Shown piece by piece: positions 17,115 to 24,463 of a stretch of DNA of 36,470 nt. The stretch comes from Methanomicrobia archaeon (GTDB lineage: Archaea > Halobacteriota > Syntropharchaeia > Alkanophagales > Methanospirareceae). Both the position numbers and the translations under genes were made by a program. Position 1 is the first letter of the stretch. Every line of letters begins with the position of its first letter. Under the pieces are notes generated by a model, which saw nothing but the letters and a program-made list of their open reading frames with translations, searched no databases and was not told where the DNA came from. The stretch lies in contig JAFGKP010000123.1 in NCBI GenBank assembly GCA_016928455.1, positions 1 to 36,470 of the forward strand, in the 5' to 3' direction.

Positions 17115-17897
17115 ATGGACGTGCGTGTGATCCTGGTGGAGCCGAAGCTGGCGGAGAATATCGGTGCGGTGGCGCGTGTGCTGAAGAATTTCGGGTTCAG
17201 TGAGCTGTATCTGGTGAACCCGCCGGCGTTCGATGAGAAGATGTTCTGGGTCGCCTCGCATGCCGATGACGTGCTCAGGGCAAGCACCGTGGTGAGCAGT
17301 CTGGATGATGCGATTGCGGGCACGAACCTCGTGGTGGGCACGACGGCGAAGACCGGTATCTCGGCAAGCAGACATCTACGCAAGCCGCTGTTCTCGCCCC
17401 GTGAGCTGGTTGCGACGCTGGCGGACGGAGGAGCTGGAGGCGGGTTGCTCGCGCTGCTCTTCGGGCCTGAGGATAGAGGGCTCCTGAACGATGAGCTGGT
17501 GCACTGCGATCTCCTGGTCTCCATACCGACGAGTACGGCGTATCCCGTGCTGAATCTCTCGCATGCTGTCGCGATCGTGCTGTACGAACTGTACGAGGGG
17601 CAGGAGCAGCAGAAGTGCGAGCAGGGAAGTAGTCTGGAGCAGCAGCAACCGGCACTGGCAGCGGTAGCGGACAAGGAGCGACTGTTTGAGCATCTCAGCA
17701 GGTTCCTGGAGGAGATCGAGTATCGCGCGCACAAGCGGGCGCGGACCATGCTCATGCTCCGGCGGCTCCTGGGCCGGGCGGTGCTAACCGCGCGCGAGGT
17801 GCGTACGCTGCGCGGCATCCTGAGGAGCGCGGAGCGCAAGCTGCGTGAACAGGAACGGGAACGAGAACGGGAACGAGAACGGCGCGAGCAGCGGTAA
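17115..17897 (+). CDS. TrmJ-like SPOUT RNA 2'-O-methyltransferase
   Basis: SpoU/TrmH-superfamily enzyme that methylates ribose 2'-OH using S-adenosylmethionine; closest to TrmJ, which modifies position 32 of tRNA. 260 residues: motif 1 LVEPKLAENIGAVARVLKNF, motif 2 LLALLFGPEDRGLLNDEL, motif 3 (knot) IPTSTAYPVLNLSHAVAIVL, then a helical tail with YRAHKRARTMLMLRRLLGRA. The last ~17 residues are almost pure Arg/Glu (REQERERERERERREQR), encoded by a tandem hexanucleotide GAACGG/GAACGA, an unusual and probably slippage-expanded end. Neighbour to truA, so a tRNA-modification pair. Confidence 0.9.
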   Translation: MDVRVILVEPKLAENIGAVARVLKNFGFSELYLVNPPAFDEKMFWVASHADDVLRASTVVSSLDDAIAGTNLVVGTTAKTGISASRHLRKPLFSPRELVATLADGGAGGGLLALLFGPEDRGLLNDELVHCDLLVSIPTSTAYPVLNLSHAVAIVLYELYEGQEQQKCEQGSSLEQQQPALAAVADKERLFEHLSRFLEEIEYRAHKRARTMLMLRRLLGRAVLTAREVRTLRGILRSAERKLREQERERERERERREQR

Positions 17898-18374
17898 GAT
17901 CATGCTGCGGTGAGAGCGAGCTTACCGATAGGTTATTAATGATCGCAACCGTCTGTTCCAGGCGCTCATAAGGCGTTTCTTGGTGTAAATGCACGCACCA
18001 CCATTTGCAGCCCGGTAACTTCGTGAGCCCCGTCAAGAAAATCATTCACATGTAACAAAAAAGTTTGTTGTTTGGCTAACACGGAGAGTAGCTCCGAACC
18101 AGCGGGAAAAGAACGGCGCTCGGTATGTGAAGTATCAGTGGATCGTTATTGGACGTGGTGAAGCGTTCAGCTCTGCTATACTAGATAAACAGAACTCTCA
18201 AAACACGCGGGAAAGGATTCTCCCTTGTCCGAAAGGTAGCCCTAGCTTGGAATATAGTTAAATAGACTCTGCACTTACTTATTGGTAATGGGGCGGGGAG
18301 AAGAAGATCATTTAGCCACACGGTAACCAACCCTACGCAGCAGACCGGAATCGGTCGCGGGTGGAGTATCACAC
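17898..18374. other. 477-bp intergenic region at the left border of the accessory island
   Basis: No convincing gene. A minus-strand 97-codon frame (17752-18045) overlaps the methyltransferase and resembles nothing. An A/T-rich ATATAGTTAAATAG near 18250-18263 may be a promoter for the nucleotidyltransferase gene, though it lies ~110 bp from its start. Base composition drops toward AT here, marking the start of accessory sequence. Confidence 0.4.
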
Positions 18375-18863
18375 ATGGTAGAGCCTCCTGATACACACGA
18401 CATCAGTAATGAAATGGCCCTCACATCTACGAACAAGCGGGCGATGCTCGAGCGTGTAAAAGCAGATTTCGAGGAGTTTGATGCGGGGTGCAGGGGGATA
18501 GTGCTTTTTGGCTCTTATGCTGAAGGGGAGCAGACGAAGAGAAGCGATATTGACGTTTGTATAATCAAGCCCTTGGATGGCATTCTTGACGCCATTTACG
18601 ATAAACTTGGTGGGAAATACGACATCAAAGTGTTTGAGAACTTGCCACTGTACATAAAACAGGAAGTTATAAGAACTCATGAAGTAGTAGTTGGCAATGA
18701 ACTTGACTTATCGGAATATTTCCACTTTTTTAGGAAATTGTGGCAGGATGTAGAGCACAGGATTATAGCGAACGAATTTACTACTTTTGCGGAAAGGAAG
18801 CGGTACAGGAGGCGATGGTTGCATGAGAAAGAGAAGATACTTCGAGAAATTGGAAGTATTTGA
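18375..18863 (+). CDS. mntA: MntA-type nucleotidyltransferase antitoxin
   Basis: 162 residues with a minimal nucleotidyltransferase fold: GIVLFGSYAEGEQTKRSDID gives the GS motif (46-47) and metal-binding D58-x-D60, and a later FENLPLYIKQEVI matches the family. In HepT/MntA systems this protein AMPylates the HEPN toxin and so neutralises it. Its gene overlaps the next gene, a HEPN protein, by 41 bp, the usual paired arrangement. The true start may be the ATG at 18414 or 18444, since the first ~25 residues are not typical of the family. C-terminal helices (KRYRRRWLHEKEKILREI) look complete. Confidence 0.87.
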   Translation: MVEPPDTHDISNEMALTSTNKRAMLERVKADFEEFDAGCRGIVLFGSYAEGEQTKRSDIDVCIIKPLDGILDAIYDKLGGKYDIKVFENLPLYIKQEVIRTHEVVVGNELDLSEYFHFFRKLWQDVEHRIIANEFTTFAERKRYRRRWLHEKEKILREIGSI

Positions 18864-19233
18864 AGGTGAGCTGAAATTCATACAAGCGAATGCATCTGCA
18901 TTACAGGACGATGTTACGAGACGGGCGTTGTTGTATGCGTTAGAGGTTTGCGTAGATGTGGTGATGGACGTGGTTGCGATGGCAACGAGGGACTTAGGAC
19001 TGACCGTTGAAGATGATTACACGAACATCGAGAAGCTCGAGAACGAGCAGATGCTGGTAGAGCGGGAAGGAGAGCTACTCAGGAGATTCAATGGTCTGAG
19101 GAATGCAATTGTGCATAGATATAATCAGCTGGATTTGAACGCGATCCAGAGGGGTTTGCGGGGAATAGAAGAGTTGTATGAGGTATTAGACAAATTAGTG
19201 GGTGTAGTTGAGCGAGAAGGGGCACTGGAGTGA
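18823..19233 (+). CDS. hepT: HepT-type HEPN toxin (DUF86 family)
   Basis: 136 residues, all-helical, with the HEPN ribonuclease signature R93-x4-H98-x-Y100 (GLRNAIVHRY), so the active site is intact; Y100 is the kind of tyrosine AMPylated by MntA. Start chosen at the ATG at 18823 with AGGAGG 10 nt upstream; an earlier in-frame ATG (18787) would add 12 unlikely residues. It overlaps the antitoxin gene by 41 bp. It is likely a tRNA- or mRNA-cleaving toxin kept inactive by its partner. Confidence 0.87.
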   Translation: MRKRRYFEKLEVFEGELKFIQANASALQDDVTRRALLYALEVCVDVVMDVVAMATRDLGLTVEDDYTNIEKLENEQMLVEREGELLRRFNGLRNAIVHRYNQLDLNAIQRGLRGIEELYEVLDKLVGVVEREGALE

Positions 19234-19388
19234 GCCTGAGAAAGGAGATGGTAAGCGAGAAGGTTGTAAAGGCGCTAGAGGAACAATTACGAATGATTGG
19301 CGGGCTGATATCGGAAGAGCGTCACCTAACAGTTAAGGATTATCGAGATTATTTGAAATCAACCGATGGCCGGAGTATTGAGGTATAG
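19230..19388 (+). CDS. Small protein (52 aa) coupled to hepT, unknown
   Basis: From a GTG overlapping the hepT stop codon (GTGA), the frame encodes a mostly helical peptide containing VVKALEEQLRMIGGLISEER and LTVKDYRDYLKSTDGRSIEV. An internal ATG at 19248 directly follows AAAGGAG, too close for normal initiation. The stop-start overlap suggests translational coupling with HepT/MntA. The composition resembles small antitoxin-like proteins but I recognise no family. Confidence 0.55.
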   Translation: MSLRKEMVSEKVVKALEEQLRMIGGLISEERHLTVKDYRDYLKSTDGRSIEV

Positions 19389-19432
19389 GATAGGCGGTGA
19401 ACGGGACACATGAATATTCCTGAATTGAAAGG

Positions 19433-19594
19433 ATGTTAATCGAATTGGATAAAAACCTCCATTCGATATTGGATATGGTGAGGGAGACGAGGAAGCCTGA
19501 AGAGGACGTTGTAGAATCAGTTGCGGGTGCTTGGGGATACGATGTGGATGGTGTGGAATTCGCAAGAAAACTGAGACGAACAGAACGGGTATGA
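19433..19594 (+). CDS. VapB-like antitoxin (53 aa)
   Basis: Short frame MLIELDKNLHSILDMVRETR, then EEDVVESVAGAWGYDVDGVE and a basic end. Its stop overlaps the start of a PIN-domain frame (ATGA), the normal vapB-vapC junction. The fold resembles the short antitoxins of some archaeal VapC proteins rather than RHH. It is orphaned, because the toxin gene downstream is truncated. Confidence 0.65.
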   Translation: MLIELDKNLHSILDMVRETRKPEEDVVESVAGAWGYDVDGVEFARKLRRTERV

Positions 19595-19770
19595 GACTGT
19601 TCCTGGACACGTCGATCTTTGTGGATGTTCTGAGGACTGTACAGGCTGAAACATCCAAATCAGTCATCAAGAGTTTACAGGAGGGTAATGAGGGTTTTAC
19701 ATCAGCAATAGCAGTTGCAGAGCTCAGTGTTCCTTTCCCTTTTTTCCCCTTTTATGATCGGTACCTATAA
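19591..19770 (+). pseudogene. Truncated VapC (PIN-domain) toxin
   Basis: The first ~47 residues are a normal PIN start: MRLFLDTSIFVDVLR with the first acidic residue D6, and SAIAVAELS with the second (E). The sequence then becomes VPFPFFPFYDRYL and stops at 59 residues, whereas PIN toxins need ~130 and two more acidic residues. The break is 15 bp before a dispersed 67-bp repeat, so a rearrangement probably removed the rest. Confidence 0.8.
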
Positions 19771-19785
19771 ACACCACTATTTAAA

Positions 19786-19852
19786 GGTTACTTACATGTA
19801 ACTAAAACCTATTATATATAAATATTACTTACAGAGTCCTCCGCTTCGACGC
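19786..19852 (+). repeat. Dispersed repeat A, copy 1 (TTAC/GTAA palindrome plus TATA)
   Basis: A 67-bp segment about 80% identical to 23934-23999. It holds the perfect palindrome TTACATGTAA (19792-19801), an AT-rich TATATATAAAT stretch, a second ACTTACAG half-site and ends in CCGCTTCGACGC. It looks like an old promoter-operator. The following ~45 codons (19842-19978) stay open but match nothing. Confidence 0.7.
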
Positions 19853-20028
19853 TAACACGGTCATGTGTCCGGAGCGGCTGATTGAGCTGGAGCGGCAATT
19901 CATCGCACGCCGTGAAATCGGGCTTGTGATCGCGTGGGTATTCAGCGTATCTCCGAATGATAGGATACGACAAGAATGACTACAGGTTCCCGCCCCCAGA
20001 CACCGATAACGATTTATATGCCGTAGAT

Positions 20029-20045
20029 ACTACCTTATTAGTAGT
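20029..20045. promoter_or_regulatory. Putative operator of the RHH antitoxin operon
   Basis: ACTAC-CTTATTA-GTAGT, a 5-bp inverted repeat, lies between a TATA-like TTTATATG (20012-20020) and the antitoxin ATG at 20061, about where transcription would begin. This fits autorepression by a ribbon-helix-helix antitoxin. Confidence 0.4.
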
Positions 20046-20060
20046 GGTGCACCAAGAAAA

Positions 20061-20309
20061 ATGAGTTCTGTAACCGTAACGTTCCGTGGGATACCCGAAG
20101 AGATACTCAATAAAATGGTGGAGTACGGGATAGCGGAGACAAAAAGCGAAGCAATTCGGGTAGCTCTGGTAAATTTCGGCATTGAGATGGGATTACTCAG
20201 CGAACTGGAGTTGGTAAAATCACTGAGAGCGCAGCTAGCTGAGCGCAAACCATCGCACGTGGAAGTTGCCGAAGAGATTAAGAGGGCTAAACTTGAGAGT
20301 CTTCGTTGA
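20061..20309 (+). CDS. Ribbon-helix-helix antitoxin (VapB type)
   Basis: 82 residues. The N-terminal strand MSSVTVTFRGIPEEIL and helices NKMVEYGIAETKSEAIRVAL are a typical RHH DNA-binding domain; the C-terminal half (ELELVKSLRAQLAERK and on) would bind the toxin. It overlaps the downstream PIN toxin frame by 17 bp. The toxin is frameshifted, so this gene may survive as a lone regulator. Confidence 0.8.
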   Translation: MSSVTVTFRGIPEEILNKMVEYGIAETKSEAIRVALVNFGIEMGLLSELELVKSLRAQLAERKPSHVEVAEEIKRAKLESLR

Positions 20310-20708
20310 TAGCTCTGTATTCATTTACGGTCTCGAGTTTGCGGAATCCAACTCCGCCTTAATTTACGATGGAATAGCTCGTGGTACGGTCAAAGCGGTA
20401 ATCAATGAGAAAGTCATTAAAGAAGTTGTTAATTACTTCGGGCGAAGGAAGGCAGACATTTTGCGTATCTCATTGAGTCTCAACTCAGAAGAATCTGTGA
20501 AGTTAAGCAGCGACAGGATTACGCAGGCGAAATTGGGAACTGGAAGGGAATAATCAAAGATAAGGATTTGGAACATCTAGCGACTGCTAAAGCGTTCAAT
20601 TTGAAGATAGTCGCTTTTGATACTGACTTCCAGTCGTTCGAAGAATACCATACACCCAAACAATTTGTTGAAGTCCTGGGAGAAAAGCCGTATGAAATTG
20701 AGTGGTAA
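20293..20708 (+). pseudogene. VapC (PIN-domain) toxin broken by a frameshift
   Basis: From a TTG with GAGGG 6 nt upstream, the frame reads LRVFVDSSVFIYGLEF (first PIN aspartate) through NEKVIKEVVNYFGRRKADIL, then runs out of register near 20516 and stops at ~20553. The rest of the PIN domain continues in another frame from about 20517: GIIKDKDLEHLATAKAFN, IVAFDTDFQSFEEY and FVEVLG, ending at TAA 20706-20708. Together they make a full-length ~138-residue toxin, so a single one-base indel (or sequencing error) disrupts it. Confidence 0.85.
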
Positions 20709-20717
20709 GTATCCAAA

Positions 20718-21312
20718 ACCAGCGTCACACGGTTCTTGTCTTCGTGGAGCGGAGCGGACCCGCAAAGCTTAAACCCACAGAAACTAAAGAGTGTTTTGAA
20801 CAGGTGCGAGCGCTTTATTCGAGGCATTTTTGCCCACAATAGCGGGTCTCGTTCATACTATATCGCCGCTGTTCGTTCTTAACCTGAAGTTGGAGAAGAA
20901 CCAACAGTAGAGACATGGCAGTATTAGTAGATAAAACGGGGCGCATCGTCGCGACACATGCCATAACGCTCCACGGGCATTATGACCCTGAGCGCTGGGA
21001 TAGTGATACTGTAAGCGAGTTCATAGCAGAGAAGATGCAGCTCTTGGAGGATAAAGCTGATATAGAGCTATTACAGATTGATGGAGATAAGATAGAGGTA
21101 GTTGTCTACGTTTCCGAGCCTGATAAGCCGCCACATACTGTAGAGAGTTATGCGTTCTTCTGGATGATGAATCATGACATAACCCGGGAGAACGGACTAT
21201 TCGTGGATACCATTCTTGTTACTGAGTGTGAGGTTGAGCACAGTCTGTATATTGTGGTGGGGCACTATAAAAATAAGAATAAAAACAAAAATAGATCAGT
21301 ACATGAGTAAGG
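20718..21312 (+). repeat. Duplicated cassette, copy 1
   Basis: This segment, starting at ACCAGCGTCAC, matches 24464-24995 through the upstream region (GGAGCGGA, CCGCAAAGCTTAAA, GAACAGG, CGCTGTTCGTTC) and the whole coding sequence of a 130-residue protein. Copy 1 has extra upstream sequence of ~65 bp. Homology ends shortly after the stop codon. Confidence 0.8.
20915..21310 (+). CDS. Unknown protein, copy 1 of a duplicated family
   Basis: 131 residues beginning MAVLVDKTGRIVATHAITLH, with GHYDPERWDSDTVSEFIAEK, VVVYVSEPDKPPHTVES, YAFFWMMNHDITRENGLFVD and SLYIVVGHY. Soluble, alpha/beta, with no signal peptide or known motif that I recognise. Over the first ~117 residues it is about 86% identical to the protein at 24602-24973, with differences concentrated in surface-type charged positions. 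The C-terminus differs: here a simple (KN)n run encoded by AAT/AAA repeats. Both copies follow toxin-antitoxin debris. The protein-level conservation implies selection; the function is unknown. Confidence 0.75.
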   Translation: MAVLVDKTGRIVATHAITLHGHYDPERWDSDTVSEFIAEKMQLLEDKADIELLQIDGDKIEVVVYVSEPDKPPHTVESYAFFWMMNHDITRENGLFVDTILVTECEVEHSLYIVVGHYKNKNKNKNRSVHE

Positions 21313-21314
21313 CT

Positions 21315-21368
21315 CGCGTGCATTTACAAAATTGTGCCAGCAGTGAGCTTTGTTGGGTTAACCAGACC
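21315..21368 (+). repeat. Dispersed repeat B, copy 1
   Basis: A 54-bp segment (ATTTACAAAATTG, then GCAGTGAGCTTTGTTGGG and TTAACCAGACC) about 83% identical to the last 54 bases of the window (36417-36470). Most differences are transitions. It begins right after the duplicated cassette. Confidence 0.75.
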
Positions 21369-21384
21369 GAAAGGAATTAGTATA

Positions 21385-21433
21385 TTGAGAGCGGATAAGT
21401 TATTGTGTTCGAATCAGTCTTATCCGCCCTCAA
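21385..21433. other. Strong 15-bp hairpin
   Basis: TTGAGAGCGGATAAG and CTTATCCGCCCTCAA pair at 14 of 15 positions around a 19-nt loop containing GTTCGAATC. It starts 16 bp after repeat B. It is not a tRNA, since no acceptor or anticodon arms fit. It could be a mobile-element end, a terminator or a small RNA. Confidence 0.6.
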
Positions 21434-21570
21434 AAACAGTATATGTCTCATCCAACTTAAACGTACCGATTTGGGGGGATGACCCTCTGGTGGTCGGTAA
21501 AGGGCTCACTGAGCAATTCATAAGCGGGATCAACCTCGTCATGTCACGGATAGCCCCTGTAATCAGCAAC

Positions 21571-21578
21571 TTTATAAG
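21571..21578 (+). promoter_or_regulatory. Predicted TATA box of hicBA
   Basis: TTTATAAG lies 30-37 bp before the hicB ATG, giving a leaderless or very short-leader transcript. Confidence 0.55.
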
Positions 21579-21607
21579 CATACAGTCACTAGTGGATTTC
21601 ACGGGCT

Positions 21608-21847
21608 ATGAAATTTAACATCACCCTTGAACGCGACGAGGAGGGGCGGTATGTTGCGGAATGTACCGACCTCCCCGGGTGTCTCTCTGAAGGCGAAACG
21701 GTGCAGGAAGCGATCGAGAACATCAGTGAAGCAATCGTGGGCTGTTTGAAATCGCGACTCAAGCTAGCTGGCGAGCAGTTGAAAGTCCCCGCGTTTTATC
21801 AGAAGCTGGATATTTCATTGGATCTTACGGGCACCGCGTATGTCTAA
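21608..21847 (+). CDS. hicB: HicB antitoxin
   Basis: 79 residues with the partial RNase-H fold of HicB: MKFNITLERDEEGRYVAECT, DLPGCLSEGETVQEAIENIS and EAIVGCLKSRL. It neutralises HicA by direct binding. No separate DNA-binding domain is attached, so autoregulation would depend on the complex. It overlaps hicA by 8 bp. The order antitoxin-toxin is the reverse of the E. coli locus but common in archaea. Confidence 0.92.
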   Translation: MKFNITLERDEEGRYVAECTDLPGCLSEGETVQEAIENISEAIVGCLKSRLKLAGEQLKVPAFYQKLDISLDLTGTAYV

Positions 21848-22079
21848 GCTTCCCCGGGCGAGCGATGAGAAGCATGTTGCTGCGTTCAAACGAGCTGGTT
21901 GGAAGCTGAATCATATTGAAGGGAGTCACTACATTCTGATCAAAGAAGGGAGTGATGTCCACGTATCAATACCGGTACATAAGAATAAAACCCTCGGTCC
22001 CGGTCTTTTGAAGAAACTCATTGTCAAGGCAGATCTCACCATTGAGGGATATATCAAGCTCTTTTATAGCAAAAAGTAA
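21840..22079 (+). CDS. hicA: HicA mRNA interferase toxin
   Basis: 79 residues, double-stranded RNA-binding-like fold. Signature: AAFKRAGWKLNHIEGSHYIL with the catalytic histidine H30, then VSIPVHKNKTLGPGLLKKLI. Intact and of normal length. It cleaves mRNA when free of HicB. This is one of the few undamaged toxin genes of the island. Confidence 0.92.
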   Translation: MSKLPRASDEKHVAAFKRAGWKLNHIEGSHYILIKEGSDVHVSIPVHKNKTLGPGLLKKLIVKADLTIEGYIKLFYSKK

Positions 22080-22376
22080 CCAAGTGGTCTTTAGCATCAT
22101 CACTACCAGTCTTTTCATTTTCCCCCATATTCTTTTTAGCGCTCACTTCTGCAGTGCTTCTGTACTTCCTCCTAACGTTTGAACATGCAGTGAATGTAGT
22201 TAGTTTGGTAGGATTATAACGCTACACACGCTTTCATCACAATCGTATTTCAACCACGCGGAATCGGTCTCAGGATTGCTTTTCTGGAGGAGCGCCCTCT
22301 CCGCACGCCCAAGGAATTATCAGGATACAAGTTATATAAGTATCCAATCACAATCTTTCAGTGGTGGCTGTGCTGT
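22080..22376. other. Intergenic region with promoter of the DUF104-PIN operon
   Basis: No gene seen. GTTATATAAG at 22331-22340 is a good TATA box about 40 bp before the antitoxin start at 22377. Confidence 0.5.
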
Positions 22377-22562
22377 ATGGTGCTCAAAGTGAAGGCGCGG
22401 TATGAGGGTGAGGTCTTAAAGCCGCTGGAAGCGGTGGATTTGAAGGAAGGAGAAGAAGTAGAGCTTGAACTTAAGCGGGGTTCATTACAAGATTTTCATG
22501 GGAAGCTACAGCTTGAAAAAGAGCTTGCAGACGAAGTGATTGAGCTGGAGCTATGGGATTGA
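22377..22562 (+). CDS. DUF104 (AF2212-like) antitoxin
   Basis: 61 residues: VKARYEGEVLKPLEAVDLKE, then GEEVELELKR, the compact beta-barrel start of DUF104 antitoxins, followed by a short helix (ELADEVIELELWD) that would grip the toxin. It overlaps the PIN gene by 10 bp. Intact. Confidence 0.87.
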   Translation: MVLKVKARYEGEVLKPLEAVDLKEGEEVELELKRGSLQDFHGKLQLEKELADEVIELELWD

Positions 22563-23053
22563 GCTTTGTCGGTATAAAATCAGGCGCAGGAATCTATGTG
22601 GATGCTAACATACACCTCTATTCCGCCTTTAAGCATCCCGTTTATGGTGCTTCGTGTCGGGATTTATTGATCCGTATAGATGAGGGGGACGTGTATGGTT
22701 ACACCTCGGATTTTGTGTTAGATGAGGTTTTGCATAAATTGATGATTGCGGAAGTAGCGAAGAACTATACAAAGAGTGCAAGGGAAGCGATTGTATATAT
22801 AAAAAAGAATCCCGAGGTGATTTCGCAGCTCGAGGTTGTATGGGCCGAGAGGGATCTCCTTGAACATTCTCATCTCGTCGTTTTGGAGAATCGATCTCTG
22901 TTCCCTGACTTTGTTAAGATATCGAAGAGCTATAACTTGATGGTCACTGATGCGGTTCACGTAGCTATAATGAGCAGGCACGGTTTGACGAACATCGCCA
23001 CGAACGATCCCGATTTCGAAAGAGTGGCAGGGCTCACGGTTTGGAAGCCGTAG
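22553..23053 (+). CDS. PIN-domain ribonuclease toxin (VapC type)
   Basis: 166 residues. The four acidic positions are visible: D17 (IYVDANIHLY), E59 region (SDFVLDEVLHKL), D132 region (MVTDAVHVAIM) and the final TNDPDFERV. Length and spacing are normal for the DUF104-linked PIN group. It would cleave RNA (often tRNA or rRNA) when unbound. GGAG sits only 2 nt from the ATG, so the start may rely on coupling to the antitoxin. Confidence 0.88.
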   Translation: MGLSFVGIKSGAGIYVDANIHLYSAFKHPVYGASCRDLLIRIDEGDVYGYTSDFVLDEVLHKLMIAEVAKNYTKSAREAIVYIKKNPEVISQLEVVWAERDLLEHSHLVVLENRSLFPDFVKISKSYNLMVTDAVHVAIMSRHGLTNIATNDPDFERVAGLTVWKP

Positions 23054-23188
23054 AGGCGTGTAAGCGGCGGTATGCTGCTGTTCTTCCCGGCATAGGCATC
23101 AAGCGATAGAAATAAAGGTCATCGGTCGCTGTCGGTCGCTCAGTCAGCACCTCCAGCAGATCCGGTTATTAAGTACGGTTAGAATAGT

Positions 23189-23650
23189 TCACACGACGAC
23201 CGTCCACTGGAGCACCTGGCCGCCGGAGACGGAGACGACGCTGATACGATCTCCGCTTTTGAGCTCAGCGCCCGGTGCGAGGAGTAATTCGAGCTCATCG
23301 GCGATCTCAAAATCAGGCTTCGAGATCGACCCGCGGTTCAGGGTCGCGTTACCCGCGTAGATCGCGCCGTTGATCCGAATCTCGAGGTTCTCACAGACCG
23401 TCTCGTTCAGGACGCGCTCGTCGGTGGGCTGGAAGGCGTTGGAGAGCGTATCCCCGCCCATATGCACGATGGTGACCTGATCAGAACCGGGCTTGGCACC
23501 CTCGATCATGATGTTGACCGAGTTCACCCTGAGTGCGGCATGCAGTATCCCCGCTGCGTACGTTGCGAGCATGGCCGCGATGATAATGACCACCACGATC
23601 ATCAGCAGCTCGCCGATTATCGGGCTCACCGCACGATCATCTTTGAGCAT
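23189..23650 (-). CDS. Archaeal type IV pilin-like protein
   Basis: 153 residues from MLKDDRAVSPIIGELLMIVV: a short basic/acidic leader, class III (PibD/EppA) cleavage site after the RA, then one long hydrophobic helix (LLMIVVVIIIAAMLATYAAG) with the conserved glutamate. The C-terminal beta domain has VTIVHMGGDTLSNAF, as in pilins with the archaeal Pilin_N/DUF1628 domain. Start selected at 23650 because GGAGGTG lies 7 nt upstream; the longer frame (to 23752) is not supported. AATATATACT at 23689-23697 is a likely TATA box. It would assemble into adhesion pili; no assembly ATPase gene is in the window. Confidence 0.9.
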   Translation of the reverse strand: MLKDDRAVSPIIGELLMIVVVIIIAAMLATYAAGILHAALRVNSVNIMIEGAKPGSDQVTIVHMGGDTLSNAFQPTDERVLNETVCENLEIRINGAIYAGNATLNRGSISKPDFEIADELELLLAPGAELKSGDRISVVSVSGGQVLQWTVVV

Positions 23651-23933
23651 CTCTTTCCACCTCCGTATCACTATTCTAGCCATCAGCAATATATACTTTG
23701 CGCTCGCGCACATGTTAGTCCCACCCAAACAGTTGCGCACGTTTGACAGCATTAAGCGAAGCGGAGAAGCTATACACTAACCATATAACACGTTTACCAG
23801 AACGTTTTTCACTCTAGAAAGTCTTTCATCTCTGTAGGTGGTGTTCCAAGAGGTGCTCGTGCTTGTTGCGACCAAGCCTAGCGGCCCGATCAGGGCGACG
23901 ATGCCGGGTGGTGTTACGAGTGGCACTTCTATT

Positions 23934-23999
23934 GGTTACTTACCGGTAACTAAAATCTATCACATATAACTGTTACTTACAGGTCATCCGCTTCGACGC
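23934..23999 (+). repeat. Dispersed repeat A, copy 2
   Basis: 66 bp matching 19786-19852. The palindrome here is TTACCGGTAA (23940-23949); both central bases differ from copy 1 yet the palindrome stays perfect. The TATA-like CATATAAC, the ACTTACAG half-site and CCGCTTCGACGC are shared. The surrounding sequence 23753-24088 holds no other gene. Confidence 0.7.
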
Positions 24000-24088
24000 G
24001 GTCACGCACGGCGTTCGCGAGTCTGCTCGTGTTCGGCTCGTGATCTGGTGGTGGAGCATGCGTAAAGAGCGCCGACCCAGATGACCGA

Positions 24089-24396
24089 CTAGTCTGCTAT
24101 CCAGATCGCGTCGCGGACTACCGTGAAATAACGATGCTCCTTCTCATGGGTGATCTCGTCAATGCCGCGTTTCTCGGGATTCTGATCTTCAAGTTCAAGT
24201 CCCGTCACCAGGCGGTTCAGGTACTTCCTGTCAATCCGTTTCGCGGCCTTCCCGTTAATTGCGGCGACCTCACGTAGTCCTCGAAGCGTTTGGTATAGTG
24301 GCTGTACGTGTCCACGAAGTTTAGCTGGTACCGGATCTTCCGTTCAGTGAAGACGAAGAAGCACTGCTTCGGCCGATCTGCCGGGAACAGGTATCC
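24089..24396 (-). pseudogene. Frameshifted gene remnant, family unknown
   Basis: The minus strand encodes FPADRPKQCFFVFTERKIRY, then QLNFVDTYSHYTKRFEDYV up to ~24270, and in another frame EVAAINGKAAKRIDRKYLNR, GLELEDQNPEKRGIDEITHE and YFTVVRDAIWIAD to a stop at 24089. The two halves join smoothly (EDYV-R-EVAAI), so a one-base indel near 24265-24272 splits an ancestral protein of which at least 100 residues remain. The 5' end is missing: an in-frame stop lies at 24397. I do not recognise the family; it is charged and helical. Confidence 0.6.
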
Positions 24397-24463
24397 TCAC
24401 GGGAACCGCAGCGTTTGCCACCGAGGCGAGGGGCACGTGGCAGTCTTACGTGTACGGTCCACT

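Noticed and set aside
19842..19978. Open frame after repeat A (containing ERLIELERQFIARREIGLVI)
   Set aside because: Protein-like but no start signal and no family; could be a remnant, but chance is not excluded.
21400..21420. GTTCGAATC resembling a tRNA T-loop
   Set aside because: No T-stem, anticodon arm or acceptor stem can be built around it; it is the loop of a different hairpin.
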